Translations under genes and position numbers: made by a program
Shown: positions 44,854 through 54,679 of the stretch, in pieces
How positions within the stretch are numbered: the first letter of the stretch is position 1
Layout of the letters: every line of letters begins with the position of its first letter
The notes under the pieces: generated by a model
What the model was told of the DNA's origin: nothing
The model's input: the letters and a program-made list of their open reading frames with translations, nothing else
Database searches by the model: none
Assembly: GCA_009377795.1 (NCBI GenBank)
Contig: WHTJ01000007.1
Coordinates: forward strand, 23,754-87,753
Reading direction: 5' to 3'
DNA: 64,000 nt
Source: Propionibacteriales bacterium
GTDB taxonomy: Bacteria > Actinomycetota > Actinomycetes > Propionibacteriales > Nocardioidaceae

Positions 44854-46437
44854 TCAGTGGGCGAAGTGCCGGGTCCCGGTGAGGTACATCGTCACCCCGG
44901 CATCCTCGGCCGCCTTCACGACCTCCTCGTCGCGCACCGAGCCGCCGGGCTGTACGACGGCCCGCACCCCGGCGTCGATCAGCACCTGCAGCCCGTCCGC
45001 GAACGGGAAGAACGCGTCCGACGCCGCGACCGACCCGGCGGCCCGCTCCCCCGCGCGCGACACCGCCAGCCGCGCGGAGTCGACCCGGTTGACCTGGCCC
45101 ATTCCGACGCCGACGGTCGCCCGCTCGGCCGCCAACAGGATCGCGTTCGACTTCACCGAACGGCAGGCCCGCCACGCGAACGCCAGGTCCGCGAGCACGT
45201 CTTCGCTCGCCGGCGAACCGGCCGCGAGCGACCACGACTTCGGCGCGTCGCCGGGTGCGTCGATCGCGTCCCGCATCTGCATCAGCAGACCACCCGACAC
45301 CGACCGGGTCTCCACCCCACGACGCTCGGCGGCGACGCACTGAAGCAGCCGGATGTTGCGTTTGCCGGTCAGCACCTCGAGCGCCTCGTCGTCGATCCCG
45401 GGCGCGACCACCACCTCGGTGAAGATCTCCGCGACCTGGTGTGCCATCTCCAGCGACACCGGCCGGTTGGTCGCGATCACCCCGCCGAACGCCGAAACCG
45501 GGTCGCACTGATGCGCCCGCCGGTGCGCCTCCGCGATGTCGGCGCCGATGGCGATGCCACACGGGTTGGCGTGCTTGATGATCGCCACGGCCGGTTCCTC
45601 GAAGTCGTAGGCGGCTCGCCGGGCCGCGTCCGCGTCGACGTAGTTGTTGTACGACATCTCCTTGCCGTGCAGCTGCTCGGCCTGCGCCAGTCCGGGCGTT
45701 GGCACGAAGCCGGACTCGTAGAGCGCCGCGGCCTGGTGAGGGTTCTCGCCGTACCGCAGGACCGCCTTGCGATCCCACGTTCCGCCTATCCAGGAAGGAA
45801 AAACCGAGTCATCGGCCGGGGAGGTGAGGACGCTGCCCATCCACGAGGCGACATGGACGTCGTACGTCGCCGTATGCGCGAACGCGTCGGCCGCGAGCCG
45901 CTGCCGCTGGGCGAGCGTGAACCCGCCGGCGCGTACGGCGTCCAGAACCTCCGCGTAGCGAGCCGGCGACACCACGACCGCCACGTTGGCGTGGTTCTTC
46001 GCAGCGGCGCGCACCATCGACGGCCCGCCGATGTCGATCTGCTCGACGCACTCCTCCGGCGACGCACCCGACGCCACCGTGTCCGCGAACGGATAGAGGT
46101 TCGACACCACGAGGTCGAACGGCTCCACGTCCAGCTCGCGGAGCTGCTCGACGTGCGACTCCAGCCGCCGGTCGGCCAGGATCCCGGCATGGACCCGCGG
46201 ATGCAGCGTCTTGACCCGGCCGTCCAGGCACTCCGGAAAGCCGGTCAGCTCCTCGACCGCGGTGACGGGTACGCCCGCGTCGACGATCCGGGCGGCCGTC
46301 GATCCGGTGGACACGATCGCGACACCGGCGTCGTGCAGCCCGCGTACGAGGTCCTCCAGCCCGGTCTTGTCGTACACCGAGACCAGTGCGCGCCGGACCG
46401 GCAGCCGGCCGCCGGCATCCCCAGTTGGTGTGTTCAC
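44854..46437 (-). CDS. purH: AICAR transformylase / IMP cyclohydrolase
   Basis: Last two steps of purine synthesis, with 10-formyl-THF as donor. The 527-residue protein has the IMP cyclohydrolase (MGS-fold) domain at the N-terminus ([36 protein letters not shown]) and the AICARFT domain after about residue 200 ([44 protein letters not shown] with the catalytic Lys-His). The GTG start overlaps the purN stop by GTGA, so both formyl-transfer steps are coupled. The gene ends at a large inverted repeat. Confidence 0.97.
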   Translation of the reverse strand: MNTPTGDAGGRLPVRRALVSVYDKTGLEDLVRGLHDAGVAIVSTGSTAARIVDAGVPVTAVEELTGFPECLDGRVKTLHPRVHAGILADRRLESHVEQLRELDVEPFDLVVSNLYPFADTVASGASPEECVEQIDIGGPSMVRAAAKNHANVAVVVSPARYAEVLDAVRAGGFTLAQRQRLAADAFAHTATYDVHVASWMGSVLTSPADDSVFPSWIGGTWDRKAVLRYGENPHQAAALYESGFVPTPGLAQAEQLHGKEMSYNNYVDADAARRAAYDFEEPAVAIIKHANPCGIAIGADIAEAHRRAHQCDPVSAFGGVIATNRPVSLEMAHQVAEIFTEVVVAPGIDDEALEVLTGKRNIRLLQCVAAERRGVETRSVSGGLLMQMRDAIDAPGDAPKSWSLAAGSPASEDVLADLAFAWRACRSVKSNAILLAAERATVGVGMGQVNRVDSARLAVSRAGERAAGSVAASDAFFPFADGLQVLIDAGVRAVVQPGGSVRDEEVVKAAEDAGVTMYLTGTRHFAH

Positions 46438-47042
46438 GAGCCGATCCGCACCTTTCTGCCACTAACGGTGAACCCCTCACGGGCCATCCGGCCGACGTTC
46501 TCCACCAGCATCGGCCGCTCCGCGGACTGGATGCGCGCCCGCAATGAGTCCACGGTGTCGTCCTCCTCGACCGGGACCGCGACCTGGTCGACGATCGGCC
46601 CGGTGTCCACGCCGTCGTCGACCACGATCAGCGTGGCGCCGGTGACCTTCACGCCGTACTCCAGCGCATCTCGTGGCCCGTGGGTCCCGGGAAACGCCGG
46701 CAGCAGCGCGGGATGGATGTTGACCGCCCGCCCGCCGAACCGGGACATGAACGCCGGCCCGGTCAGCCGCATGAAGCCCGCGAGAACGATCAGGTCGGGG
46801 TCGTACGACGCGCACGCCTCGGCCAGCGCGTGGTCCCACGCCTCCCGCGAGTCGAAGTCGTCCACCCGGCTCACGAACGTCGCCACCCCGGCGCGTTCGG
46901 CCCGCTCCAGCGCTCCGACGCCCGGCCGGTCGGCGCCCACCGCGACCACCGCGGCGCCGTACGCCGGATCTGCGCACGCGTCCAGCAGCGCCTGCAGGTT
47001 GGTGCCGGCCCCCGAGACGAGGACCACGAGTCGGGCGGACAC
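46434..47042 (-). CDS. purN: Phosphoribosylglycinamide formyltransferase
   Basis: Transfers formyl from 10-formyl-THF to GAR in purine synthesis. The 202-residue length is normal. The opening [19 protein letters not shown], the catalytic Asn-His region [17 protein letters not shown], and the Asp of [13 protein letters not shown] are present. The start is GTG 47040-47042. It lies 45 bases behind the DUF6350 gene, a common actinobacterial order (DUF6350-purN-purH). Confidence 0.96.
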   Translation of the reverse strand: MSARLVVLVSGAGTNLQALLDACADPAYGAAVVAVGADRPGVGALERAERAGVATFVSRVDDFDSREAWDHALAEACASYDPDLIVLAGFMRLTGPAFMSRFGGRAVNIHPALLPAFPGTHGPRDALEYGVKVTGATLIVVDDGVDTGPIVDQVAVPVEEDDTVDSLRARIQSAERPMLVENVGRMAREGFTVSGRKVRIGS

Positions 47043-47087
47043 CGGCGATCGGCAACCTTTCGGTCGAGGTGAGCAGCCGCGGACACC

Positions 47088-48278
47088 TTATCGGGTACGC
47101 CGGATCCACCAGCACACCAACAGGCCGCCGACCAGCCCGCCGAGGCCCATCGCGGCCGCGGCCGAGGGCAGGCACTCCCACACGTCGGCGCCGACGTCGG
47201 CCATCCTCCCGGGACCGACCGAACCACCGGCCAGCCCGGTCAGTGCACCGGTGATCACGCCGCCGAGCAGTCCCGCGCCACCACCGGCCAGAGCCGCCCG
47301 ATCCCATCCGTACACGGGATACCGGCGCAGCGCCACCACGGCCGCCAGCCCTCCGGCCAGCACGGGTACGCCGACGAGTCCGGCGACCCACCACGGGGGC
47401 GCGCCCTCGCCGGGCAGCGCCGCGAGCAGCGGGAACGCGGGCACCCGGCCAAGCTCCACCCCGCTCGGCGCGACCGCGGTGTCGGTGCCGAAGGAGAAGC
47501 CCGGCCCGAGTACGAACGAGACCGCCAGCAGCGACGCGTTCGGCAGCACCAGGACGGCGGCAAGGGTGAGCAGTACGCCGCCCACGACGCCCGCCCGCAG
47601 GGACTCCGCGGCGGTCGCCGCGGCACCGAAATCGAGGGCCAGGGAGACGCTGACGACGATCGCCCCGACGGCGATTACCGCCAGCACCGACGCGACCGCG
47701 CCGTACACCGCCGCGCGCACACCCTCGGGCACCCGCGCCAGCACCTCCCGCGCGCGCGACGACGACCCGGACCAGACCCCGGCACCACCGAACAGCGACC
47801 CGACGACCACACCGGCGAAGAACGCGCGAATCGGCGACACGGACAACGCCTCGGTGGCGGCGACCAGCGACGCCAGGGTCGTGGCCACGGCATAGCAGGC
47901 GCCGATGATCGCGGTCCCGATCGCGGCCCCCCTCGGGTCGGACACGCCGGCTCTGGAGGCCGCCCACCGGCCGGTCCGCCACAACATGAGCCCGGACAAC
48001 GCCGTGAGGCCTAGCGGGATCGCGCCGACGTACGTGCCGCCGGCGTGGAGTCCGCCGCCCTGTCCGAGGAGCCAGACGTCGACGCCGATCCGTACCGCGT
48101 CCATGACGCTTCCGCTCGCGCCCGCGAACCAGCCGGCGACCGTCGCGGCGATGCACAGCATGAGCCCGGTTCCGGCCGTCCAGGCGGCGGCGAGCGCGGT
48201 GATCAGAGCCAGCGGCCGTGGGAGGTCCGAGGGATCCGACGGTGCGCCGGTGGCCGGGCGATCGAGCAGATCGGTCAT
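47088..48278 (-). CDS. DUF6350-family integral membrane protein
   Basis: About 396 residues with many hydrophobic helices (about 10), Gly/Ala-rich throughout. The conserved early region GWFAGASGSVMDAVRIGVDVW and the HAGGTYVGAIPLGLTAL block fit the actinobacterial DUF6350 family that precedes purN. No functional motif is visible; the role is unknown. ATG 48276-48278 (MTDLLDRP) is taken as start, with ATG 48285-48287 three codons earlier as alternative; neither has a strong ribosome site. The longer open frame to 48377 is basic and non-hydrophobic and probably not translated. It is divergent from the membrane-anchored sigma gene. Confidence 0.85.
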   Translation of the reverse strand: MTDLLDRPATGAPSDPSDLPRPLALITALAAAWTAGTGLMLCIAATVAGWFAGASGSVMDAVRIGVDVWLLGQGGGLHAGGTYVGAIPLGLTALSGLMLWRTGRWAASRAGVSDPRGAAIGTAIIGACYAVATTLASLVAATEALSVSPIRAFFAGVVVGSLFGGAGVWSGSSSRAREVLARVPEGVRAAVYGAVASVLAVIAVGAIVVSVSLALDFGAAATAAESLRAGVVGGVLLTLAAVLVLPNASLLAVSFVLGPGFSFGTDTAVAPSGVELGRVPAFPLLAALPGEGAPPWWVAGLVGVPVLAGGLAAVVALRRYPVYGWDRAALAGGGAGLLGGVITGALTGLAGGSVGPGRMADVGADVWECLPSAAAAMGLGGLVGGLLVCWWIRRTR

Positions 48279-48482
48279 CGGGTCCATCGTCGTCGGCCGC
48301 GCCCGCCGGCTCCGGTTGACACGCCGCGCGGCGCTCGGCGTCCACCCCGCCGAGTATCGCGATGTGACCGGAGTCATGCGCCGGGGTTGGCCTTCTTGCG
48401 CGTCTGTCGCTACCGTCTCTGTGTTCCGTTATGTGCGGGACGGTCACGAAACGTACGCGGCTGTGCACAAGGAGGCGTGTCG

Positions 48483-50327
48483 ATGGCGAGAGCCGGCGAC
48501 TTCGACACGTTCTACCACTCGACCCGTACGTCACTCCTTCACCAGACCTATGCCGTCACGGGTAGCGTCGAACGCGCCGCGAGCGCGGTCGAGACCGCCT
48601 ACGCACGCGCCTGGAGCCAGTGGTCGAAGGTCCGCCACCTCACCGACTCGGTCGGCTGGGTGCGCAACGAGGCGTGGCGGATGGCCTGCAGCCAGCTGCC
48701 GATCCGGAACCGGATGAGCCGGCGCCGGCACCGCATGTACGACGCCTCCGACCACCAGCCGCGGGTGCACGAGCTGGAGGCGATCCGATCGCTCACGGAC
48801 GCCGAACGCCGGGTCGTCGTGCTCTACCATCTGGTGCGGCTGCCGATCGACCAGATCGCCCGCGAGATCGGGATCTCCGTAACCAGCGCGTCGGCTCTGC
48901 TGACCAACGGCGAGGCGCAGTGGTCGAACCCGGACACCCCGATCCCGCAGGCCCTCTCCTGGCTCGCCGACGACCTCGACGGCGTCTCCCTGATGCGCTC
49001 GCCGAGCGTCCGCCGCGGCGGCGAGCGGCGGCGGCGGCAGCAGACCTTCGTGGGCGTCGCGGCCTCGGTCGCCATGCTGGTCGGCGGCGGGATGCTGATC
49101 TCGTACGACGACCCCGAGGAGGTGGAGGTCGCCTCGGCGTCACACGACGCCCCCGACGAGGAGGAGCCGGCCTCCGCGCTCACCTCGCGTACGGCGTTCC
49201 TCACCGACTACGAGCTGCGCGACCTGACCCCCGCGGTCGGCCGATGGGACGTGAAGGGGACCGTGCGATCCGGGGTCTCCGGCAGGCCGTACACCTTCTG
49301 CCAGGAGCGCCGGGTCGCCGACGCGCGCAGCGAGTTCGCGCTGGCTCGCAGGTTCGAGACCCCGAACGGGGCCAAGGCAAGCGCCATCCACGTCCTCGAG
49401 GAGTCCGCGACCACGGCGCGAGCGGCCGCCGCGTTCGACCGGATGGAGAGCTGGTTCGGCCAGTGCGAGGAGCAGGGCGTGCAGCTGCTGCGCACGATCC
49501 GGGTGAGCGGGCTCGCGGACGAGGCGCGGGTGTTCACCCTGCGGAAGGTCGGGCGGAAGGACACGTTCGCCACCGTGACGATGGCCCGTAGCGGCCCGGT
49601 GAACACCGCGCTCTTCGCCCGCAGCAAGGGCTCCGCCGAGATGCTGCCACTTCGGGCATTGCAGCGGACCGCGACCGCGCTGCGACGCATCTGCGTCGCG
49701 ACGGACGGCATCTGCCCGACGAGACCCCTGCTGCACGACGAGGCGCCGATGCCCCCGAAGGAGTACCCGGGCTTCCTGGCCGCGATCGACCTGCCGCGGG
49801 TGACCCACGTCAACGCTCCGTGGGTGGGCACCGATCCGAAGCGCAAGGCACCCAACCCGGTCGCCACGCCGTGTGAGCGCGCGAAGTTCCCCAACAGCCG
49901 CCGCCCGCGCACCCGGGTGTTCGTGGTCGCCCGCCGGTCCGCCGACGGGGCCGTCTTCCCCACCGCCAAGCGCATGCCGCAGTCGTTCGGGCTCTCCGAG
50001 ACCGTGGCCACATTCCCCACCGCCAGGCGGGCGGAGAGCTTCGTCGGCGCGGCCCGGGAGCGAGCCAGCACCTGCGCCGACCGCGAGGCGGGCGCGACGG
50101 TCCAGGACGCGCGAGAGATCTCCGAGGGCCGTTTGCGCGGTGTGACCTGGCGGTTCCAGTTCGAGCTGTCCGAGGACAAGACCGTGTTCTACCGGGTCGG
50201 GCTCGTCCGTGACGACAACAAGGTGGCGCTGGTCTCGATGTCGCCCTCGCCGCGGTACGACGTGGGCCCGTACGATTTCCACGCACTGCTGGTCCGTGCC
50301 GGGCAGCGCCTCTACCTGCTGGACTGA
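48483..50327 (+). CDS. Membrane-anchored ECF-type sigma factor fused to an extracytoplasmic domain
   Basis: A 614-residue fusion. Residues about 8-75 resemble sigma region 2 (FDTFYHSTRTSLLHQTYAVTG, TDSVGWVRNEAWRMA). Residues about 99-146 are region 4 (LTDAERRVVVLYHLVRLPID, then QIAREIGISVTSASALL). A basic stretch RRGGERRRRQQ comes just before one membrane helix (about 188-207, FVGVAASVAMLVGGGML). The remaining 400 residues would lie outside the cell and contain several Cys and two broadly similar halves, in the manner of PknH-type sensor domains (tentative). The ATG at 48483 has AAGGAGG at 7 bases. The split counterpart (separate sigma and membrane protein) lies at 51724-53695. How such a tethered sigma reaches promoters, perhaps by proteolysis, is not known. 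Confidence 0.82.
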   Translation: MARAGDFDTFYHSTRTSLLHQTYAVTGSVERAASAVETAYARAWSQWSKVRHLTDSVGWVRNEAWRMACSQLPIRNRMSRRRHRMYDASDHQPRVHELEAIRSLTDAERRVVVLYHLVRLPIDQIAREIGISVTSASALLTNGEAQWSNPDTPIPQALSWLADDLDGVSLMRSPSVRRGGERRRRQQTFVGVAASVAMLVGGGMLISYDDPEEVEVASASHDAPDEEEPASALTSRTAFLTDYELRDLTPAVGRWDVKGTVRSGVSGRPYTFCQERRVADARSEFALARRFETPNGAKASAIHVLEESATTARAAAAFDRMESWFGQCEEQGVQLLRTIRVSGLADEARVFTLRKVGRKDTFATVTMARSGPVNTALFARSKGSAEMLPLRALQRTATALRRICVATDGICPTRPLLHDEAPMPPKEYPGFLAAIDLPRVTHVNAPWVGTDPKRKAPNPVATPCERAKFPNSRRPRTRVFVVARRSADGAVFPTAKRMPQSFGLSETVATFPTARRAESFVGAARERASTCADREAGATVQDAREISEGRLRGVTWRFQFELSEDKTVFYRVGLVRDDNKVALVSMSPSPRYDVGPYDFHALLVRAGQRLYLLD

Positions 50328-50387
50328 CCGGCGCAACACCCTCTCCGCACCCGACCGCTCTCACCCACCGCGGGTCCGGCGCTGCTC

Positions 50388-50393
50388 TAGGGT
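50388..50393 (+). promoter_or_regulatory. -10 box TAGGGT of a probable leaderless kynureninase promoter
   Basis: TAGGGT ends 7 bases before the GTG at 50401, and no Shine-Dalgarno sequence is present, which places transcription and translation starts together. Confidence 0.5.
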
Positions 50394-50400
50394 CGGCAGG

Positions 50401-51633
50401 GTGAGCTCCACACCCCTCGACCGGGACACGGCGGCCGGGCTGGACGCCGCCGACCCGCTGGGCCATCTGCGCGCCCGGTTCGCGTTGCCCGGCGAGCTGA
50501 TCTACCTGGACGGCAACTCGCTGGGCCCGCTGCCCGTGGGGGTCGCCGACCGGATGCGCGACACCATCGAGCGGGAGTGGGGGCAGGACCTGATCAAGTC
50601 CTGGAACTCCGCCGGCTGGATCGACCTGCCGCTCCGGACCGGGGCCAGAATCGCCCGGCTGGTCGGGGCGGCCGAGGACGAGGTCGTGGTCACCGACTCG
50701 ACCTCGGTCAACCTGTTCAAGCTGCTGGTCGCGGCCGCCCGGCTGCGTCCCGGCCGGCGGGTCGTGGTGACCGAGTCGACCACGTTCCCCACCGACGGCT
50801 ACATCGCCGCCGCGGTCGCCGAGATCCTCGGCCTGGAGCTGCGCTGGTGTGACCGGGCCGATCCGGTGGCGGCGGTCGGCGACGACACCGCCGTACTCGC
50901 CCTGAACCACGTGGACTATCGCGGCGGGCACCTGCTCGACCTGGAGGCCGTGACGCGGCGCGCCCACGAACGCGGCGCCCTGGTGCTCTGGGACCTGTGC
51001 CACAGCGCGGGCGTCGTACCGGTCGATCTGGACGAGTCCGGCGCCGACCTCGCGGTGGGATGCGGCTACAAGTACCTCAACGGCGGCCCGGGCGCGCCGG
51101 CGTTCTGCTTCGTGGCGAAGCGGCTGCACGACGAGCTGCGGCAGCCGCTGACCGGATGGATGGGACATGCGGAGCCGTTCGCCATGGCCCGCGACTACAC
51201 CCCGGCCGCGGGGACGACCCGGCTACAGGCCGGCACCCCGCCGGTCCTGTCGCTGGCCGCGCTGGACGCCGCGCTCGACGCCGTCGAGGGCGTCGAGGTG
51301 GCCGACCTGCGGCGGAAGTCGCTGCGGCTGACCGGCACGTTCCTCGACCTGGTGCGGGCGTACACCGACCTGGAGGTGCTGACCCCCGCCGACGACCGGC
51401 GGCGCGGCAGCCAGGTGTCGTTGCGGCACCCTCGGGCCTACGGCGTGGTGCAGGCCCTGATCGCGCGCGGCGTGGTCGGCGACTTCCGGGAGCCCGATGT
51501 GGCAAGGTTCGGGTTCGCGCCGGCATACCTCCGGTACATCGACGTCTGGGACGCCGTACAGCAGCTGGTCGCGGTGCTCCAGGGCGAGGAGTACGCCGAT
51601 CCGGCGTACTCCTCGCGATCTCCGGTGACATGA
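50401..51633 (+). CDS. kynU: Kynureninase
   Basis: A PLP-dependent hydrolase that cleaves kynurenine to anthranilate and alanine. Length is 410 residues. The opening IYLDGNSLGPLP, the WNSAGWIDLPLRTGARIARL block, TDSTSVNLFKLL, WDLCHSAGVVPVDLD and the Schiff-base lysine in GCGYKYLNGGPGAPAF (about residue 222) are all family features. Other tryptophan-degradation genes (dioxygenase, formamidase) are not in the window. The GTG at 50401 is preceded by a likely leaderless promoter. It separates the fused and the split sigma systems; no functional link to either is evident. Confidence 0.93.
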   Translation: MSSTPLDRDTAAGLDAADPLGHLRARFALPGELIYLDGNSLGPLPVGVADRMRDTIEREWGQDLIKSWNSAGWIDLPLRTGARIARLVGAAEDEVVVTDSTSVNLFKLLVAAARLRPGRRVVVTESTTFPTDGYIAAAVAEILGLELRWCDRADPVAAVGDDTAVLALNHVDYRGGHLLDLEAVTRRAHERGALVLWDLCHSAGVVPVDLDESGADLAVGCGYKYLNGGPGAPAFCFVAKRLHDELRQPLTGWMGHAEPFAMARDYTPAAGTTRLQAGTPPVLSLAALDAALDAVEGVEVADLRRKSLRLTGTFLDLVRAYTDLEVLTPADDRRRGSQVSLRHPRAYGVVQALIARGVVGDFREPDVARFGFAPAYLRYIDVWDAVQQLVAVLQGEEYADPAYSSRSPVT

Positions 51634-51723
51634 GCCACCCCGGCGAGATGTGGCCCGGCGGCCTGCAACCATGGGACCAGCCCAGGCGTATTGAACTGCG
51701 ACAGCCAGACGAGAGTGAGAGCG

Positions 51724-52218
51724 ATGGATGCTGAGGCGTTCGATGCGTTCTACAGCGCCTCGTTCTCAAAGCTCGTGGGGCAGGTGTACGCCATGTGCGG
51801 CAACTTCACCGAGGCCCAAGACTGTGTACAGGAGGCGTTCGTGCGGGCCTGGGACCACCGCAAGCAGCTCGACAGTGCACACGCACCCGAGGCGTGGGTG
51901 CGCACGGTGGCCTGGCGACTCGCCGTGAGTCGCTGGCGGAAGGCCCGGCGTGCCCTGCAGCTGCCCGACCGGGCGCATGAACCGCGGCCACCGCGCGAGC
52001 CCGGTGTCGAACACTCCGCCCTGATCGCGGCGCTCAGGCAGATACCTGAGGAACAACGGCGGACCATCGTGCTGCACCACCTGTGCGACCTGCCCGTGTC
52101 CGAGGTCGCGGCCGAGACCGGGGTGGCCGAGGGGACCGTCAAGGCGCGCTTGTCGCGCGGTCGGACCGCACTGGCGGCACTGCTGGATGCACGGGCCGAG
52201 GAGTCCTCCCATGCCTGA
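51724..52218 (+). CDS. SigE-type (ECF) RNA polymerase sigma factor
   Basis: A 164-residue ECF sigma factor. Region 2 covers about residues 5-70 (FDAFYSASFSKLVGQVYAMC, DCVQEAFVRAWDH). Region 4 covers about 100-150 (IPEEQRRTIVLHHLCDLPVS, then EVAAETGVAEGTVKARLSRG). The ATG at 51724 is preferred over an upstream in-frame TTG at 51691 because region 2 starts directly after it. Its stop overlaps the start of the membrane partner by 8 bases, so the two are a coupled sigma/anti-sigma-like pair. Confidence 0.93.
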   Translation: MDAEAFDAFYSASFSKLVGQVYAMCGNFTEAQDCVQEAFVRAWDHRKQLDSAHAPEAWVRTVAWRLAVSRWRKARRALQLPDRAHEPRPPREPGVEHSALIAALRQIPEEQRRTIVLHHLCDLPVSEVAAETGVAEGTVKARLSRGRTALAALLDARAEESSHA

Positions 52219-53695
52219 CTTCGACGACGAGCTGACCCGGAGGCTGCAGGACCTCGCCTCGACGGCCGGGGACCATGCGCAGCGGATGCCCGTGGCGCAG
52301 CTACGCCGGATGGGCGGACGGCGCCACCGCCGGCGGGTCGTGACGATGGTCGCGTCGTTCTCGTTCCTGGCCGCCGCGGGCGCAGGCGGTGCGGTGGCGG
52401 CCGTCGACCGGATCACCCGGCCGCCCGACAACGAGAAGGCGGCGGAGGCTCCGGCCACCACGCCTCAAGAGACGTCGTCCCGGACCGAGCAGGCACCCAC
52501 GACACCGCGCGGGACCGACGACGACCCCACGCGACCGGTCACCATCAACCCGAGCGTGGACAACGACGTCATCCCGGCCGGATGGCACACCGAGGTCCCG
52601 GACGACTTCCCGCTCGCGGACGGCCTCAGCTCCGCGGCCACGCTGGACGGGCCGGCCGAGGCCCTCGGCCCGCTCGACACGGTCACGGTCTGCGGGTCGC
52701 CGGTCTATCCGCCGGAGGGTACGGTCGACGATCTCGGAGTCGCGTGGACGAGCGGGGAGCAGACCCAACAGCGCGATCTGACCCTGTACGCGGACGCGAA
52801 CGCCGCCCATGCCGCCCTCGAACGGGTCGTCACGGCGTACGACGAGTGCGACCGGGAGACCGTCGCCGTCGGCGAGTACCAGGTGAACGAGCCGGAGAAC
52901 ACCACCGCGGGCGACGAGGCGTTCCTCGTCCGGCAGCGTCCCGAGCTGGAGCCGCGCGGCCAGGCGCCCGTCCAGCTGACGCAGCTGCACATCGCCCGGG
53001 TCGGCAATGCGCTGCTCGTGCTGCGGGACACCCGGGCGGCGACCCTGGGCGCCACCTCCGAGGAGCACAGCGTCCAGGCGGTCGGCGCGACCGTGGAGGC
53101 GCTCGCCGAGGAGATGTGCATCTTCGCCGCCCGCCCGTGCGGCGTGGACACCGGCGGTGGCAGCCTTGGCGGGGGTGACGGCGACGGCGGTGAGGGCGGC
53201 GGGCCGAATCCGCCACCGGCCAAGCCGACCTTCGACCCACAGGTCGCCCTGCTCACCGTGGGCGATCTCAACCGGAGCTACTGGAGCCCGTTCGGCGGCA
53301 ACCCGGTCACCGTGCCGGAGACCCGCTGCAGCCTGCCCGCGTGGGGCACACAGAGCGCGGCCAGCTACACGGCCGAGTCGGCCGCCGCGGATGCGAAGGT
53401 GCTCACGACCACCGACCTCGCCGCCGTGACCTCGACGCTGTCCAGCTGCCCGGGCGAGGAGCTCAACCACGTCGGCGGCGCCGCGGACGGCGGCGCCGCG
53501 CAGGCCTGGCTGTACGACCACGGGGAGTCGGGCGACGCGGGCGCCCGCCAGTACGAGCTGCTGCTGGCCGGATCGGTGCAGGGCGGCCCGGTGCAGGTGC
53601 TCCAGATCCGCTACCTTGCGCAGGACACTCCGACGACCGGGGACCTGAACGAGATCGCGCAGATCCTGCTCACCCGGATGGCGAGCGCCGGCTGA
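52211..53695 (+). CDS. Sigma-factor-linked membrane protein with extracytoplasmic sensor-like domains
   Basis: A 494-residue protein. The N-terminal 45 residues are cytoplasmic (DDELTRRLQDLASTAGDHAQ, then RRMGGRRHRRR) and could hold the sigma. One helix follows at about 46-68 (VASFSFLAAAGAGGAVAAV), then a Pro/Thr-rich linker and two extracytoplasmic domains (about 130-310 and 345-494). These are separated by a Gly-rich spacer (GGGSLGGGDGDGGEGGG) and contain paired cysteines. The ATG at 52211 has GAGGAG 7 bases upstream and overlaps the sigma stop. No zinc-dependent anti-sigma motif (HxxxCxxC) is present, so a classical ZAS domain is ruled out. The arrangement mirrors the fused protein at 48483. 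Confidence 0.8.
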   Translation: MPDFDDELTRRLQDLASTAGDHAQRMPVAQLRRMGGRRHRRRVVTMVASFSFLAAAGAGGAVAAVDRITRPPDNEKAAEAPATTPQETSSRTEQAPTTPRGTDDDPTRPVTINPSVDNDVIPAGWHTEVPDDFPLADGLSSAATLDGPAEALGPLDTVTVCGSPVYPPEGTVDDLGVAWTSGEQTQQRDLTLYADANAAHAALERVVTAYDECDRETVAVGEYQVNEPENTTAGDEAFLVRQRPELEPRGQAPVQLTQLHIARVGNALLVLRDTRAATLGATSEEHSVQAVGATVEALAEEMCIFAARPCGVDTGGGSLGGGDGDGGEGGGPNPPPAKPTFDPQVALLTVGDLNRSYWSPFGGNPVTVPETRCSLPAWGTQSAASYTAESAAADAKVLTTTDLAAVTSTLSSCPGEELNHVGGAADGGAAQAWLYDHGESGDAGARQYELLLAGSVQGGPVQVLQIRYLAQDTPTTGDLNEIAQILLTRMASAG

Positions 53696-53723
53696 CACCC
53701 CTTGTCGCGGACAGGTAGCTCTT

Positions 53724-53739
53724 TCGCGCCGAGATTGCA
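53724..53739 (+). repeat. Single core of dispersed repeat family A
   Basis: TCGCGCCGAGATTGCA matches the 16-base core of family A exactly, then the similarity stops. It lies between the convergent membrane-protein gene and sucD. Confidence 0.55.
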
Positions 53740-53763
53740 GAAGTGGTCGATCTGTGGACCGGC

Positions 53764-54666
53764 TCAGCCGGTGGTCTGCAGGGTCTTGCGCATCAGCTCG
53801 GCGGTCTCGGTCGGGGTCTTGCCGACCTTGACGCCGACCGCCTCCAGGGCCTCCTTCTTCGCCTCCGCCGTACCGGACGATCCGGAGACGATGGCGCCCG
53901 CGTGACCCATGGTTTTGCCTTCTGGGGCTGTAAATCCAGCCACATAACCCACGACCGGCTTGGTGACGTTCTGCTTGATGTAGTCCGCCGCCCGCTCCTC
54001 GGCGTCGCCGCCGATCTCGCCGACCATGATGATGCCGTCGGTCTCGGGGTCGTCCTCGAACGCCTGCAAACAGTCGATGTGGGTGGTGCCGATGATCGGG
54101 TCGCCGCCGATGCCGACGCAGGTGGAGAAGCCGACGTCGCGCAACTCGTACATCAGCTGGTACGTCAGCGTGCCCGACTTCGAGACCAGGCCGATCCGGC
54201 CCTGGCCGGTGATGTCGGACGGGATGATGCCGGCGTTCGACTTGCCCGGCGAGGCGATCCCGGGACAGTTCGGGCCGATGATCCGCGAGCCGCCCTTGCT
54301 CTGCGCGTACGCGAACGCCTCGGCGGTGTCGTGCACCGGTACGCCCTCGGTGATCACCACGATCAACGGCATCGCGGCGTCGGTCGCCTCGACGATCGCG
54401 TCCTTGGTGAACCTCGGCGGCACGAACAGGACCGACACGTTGGCGCCGGTCTCCTTCATCGCCTCCTCGACGGTGCCGAACACCGGGAGGCTGGTGCCGT
54501 CGCTAGTGCCGTAATCGAAGGCCACCCAGGTACCGGCCTTGCGCGCGTTCACCCCGCCGACAACGTTGCTGCCCGCGGCGAGCATCCGCCGGGTGTGCCG
54601 TTGCCCCTCGGCTCCGGTCATGCCCTGGACGATGACCTTGCTCTGGTCGTCGAGAAAGATTGCCAT
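53764..54666 (-). CDS. sucD: Succinyl-CoA ligase, alpha subunit
   Basis: The subunit that binds CoA and is phosphorylated on His. The 300-residue protein shows [38 protein letters not shown] and [20 protein letters not shown] with the active His in the last motif. Start ATG 54664-54666 lies 13 bases after the sucC stop, giving the usual sucC-sucD order. It makes succinate and ATP or GTP from succinyl-CoA, for the TCA cycle and for methylmalonyl-CoA disposal. Confidence 0.97.
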   Translation of the reverse strand: MAIFLDDQSKVIVQGMTGAEGQRHTRRMLAAGSNVVGGVNARKAGTWVAFDYGTSDGTSLPVFGTVEEAMKETGANVSVLFVPPRFTKDAIVEATDAAMPLIVVITEGVPVHDTAEAFAYAQSKGGSRIIGPNCPGIASPGKSNAGIIPSDITGQGRIGLVSKSGTLTYQLMYELRDVGFSTCVGIGGDPIIGTTHIDCLQAFEDDPETDGIIMVGEIGGDAEERAADYIKQNVTKPVVGYVAGFTAPEGKTMGHAGAIVSGSSGTAEAKKEALEAVGVKVGKTPTETAELMRKTLQTTG

Positions 54667-54679
54667 TGATCTGAGCCCC

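Noticed and set aside
52211..53695. A classical zinc-binding anti-sigma factor
   Set aside because: The HxxxCxxC motif is absent from the short cytoplasmic part, so only an anti-sigma-like role by position can be suggested.
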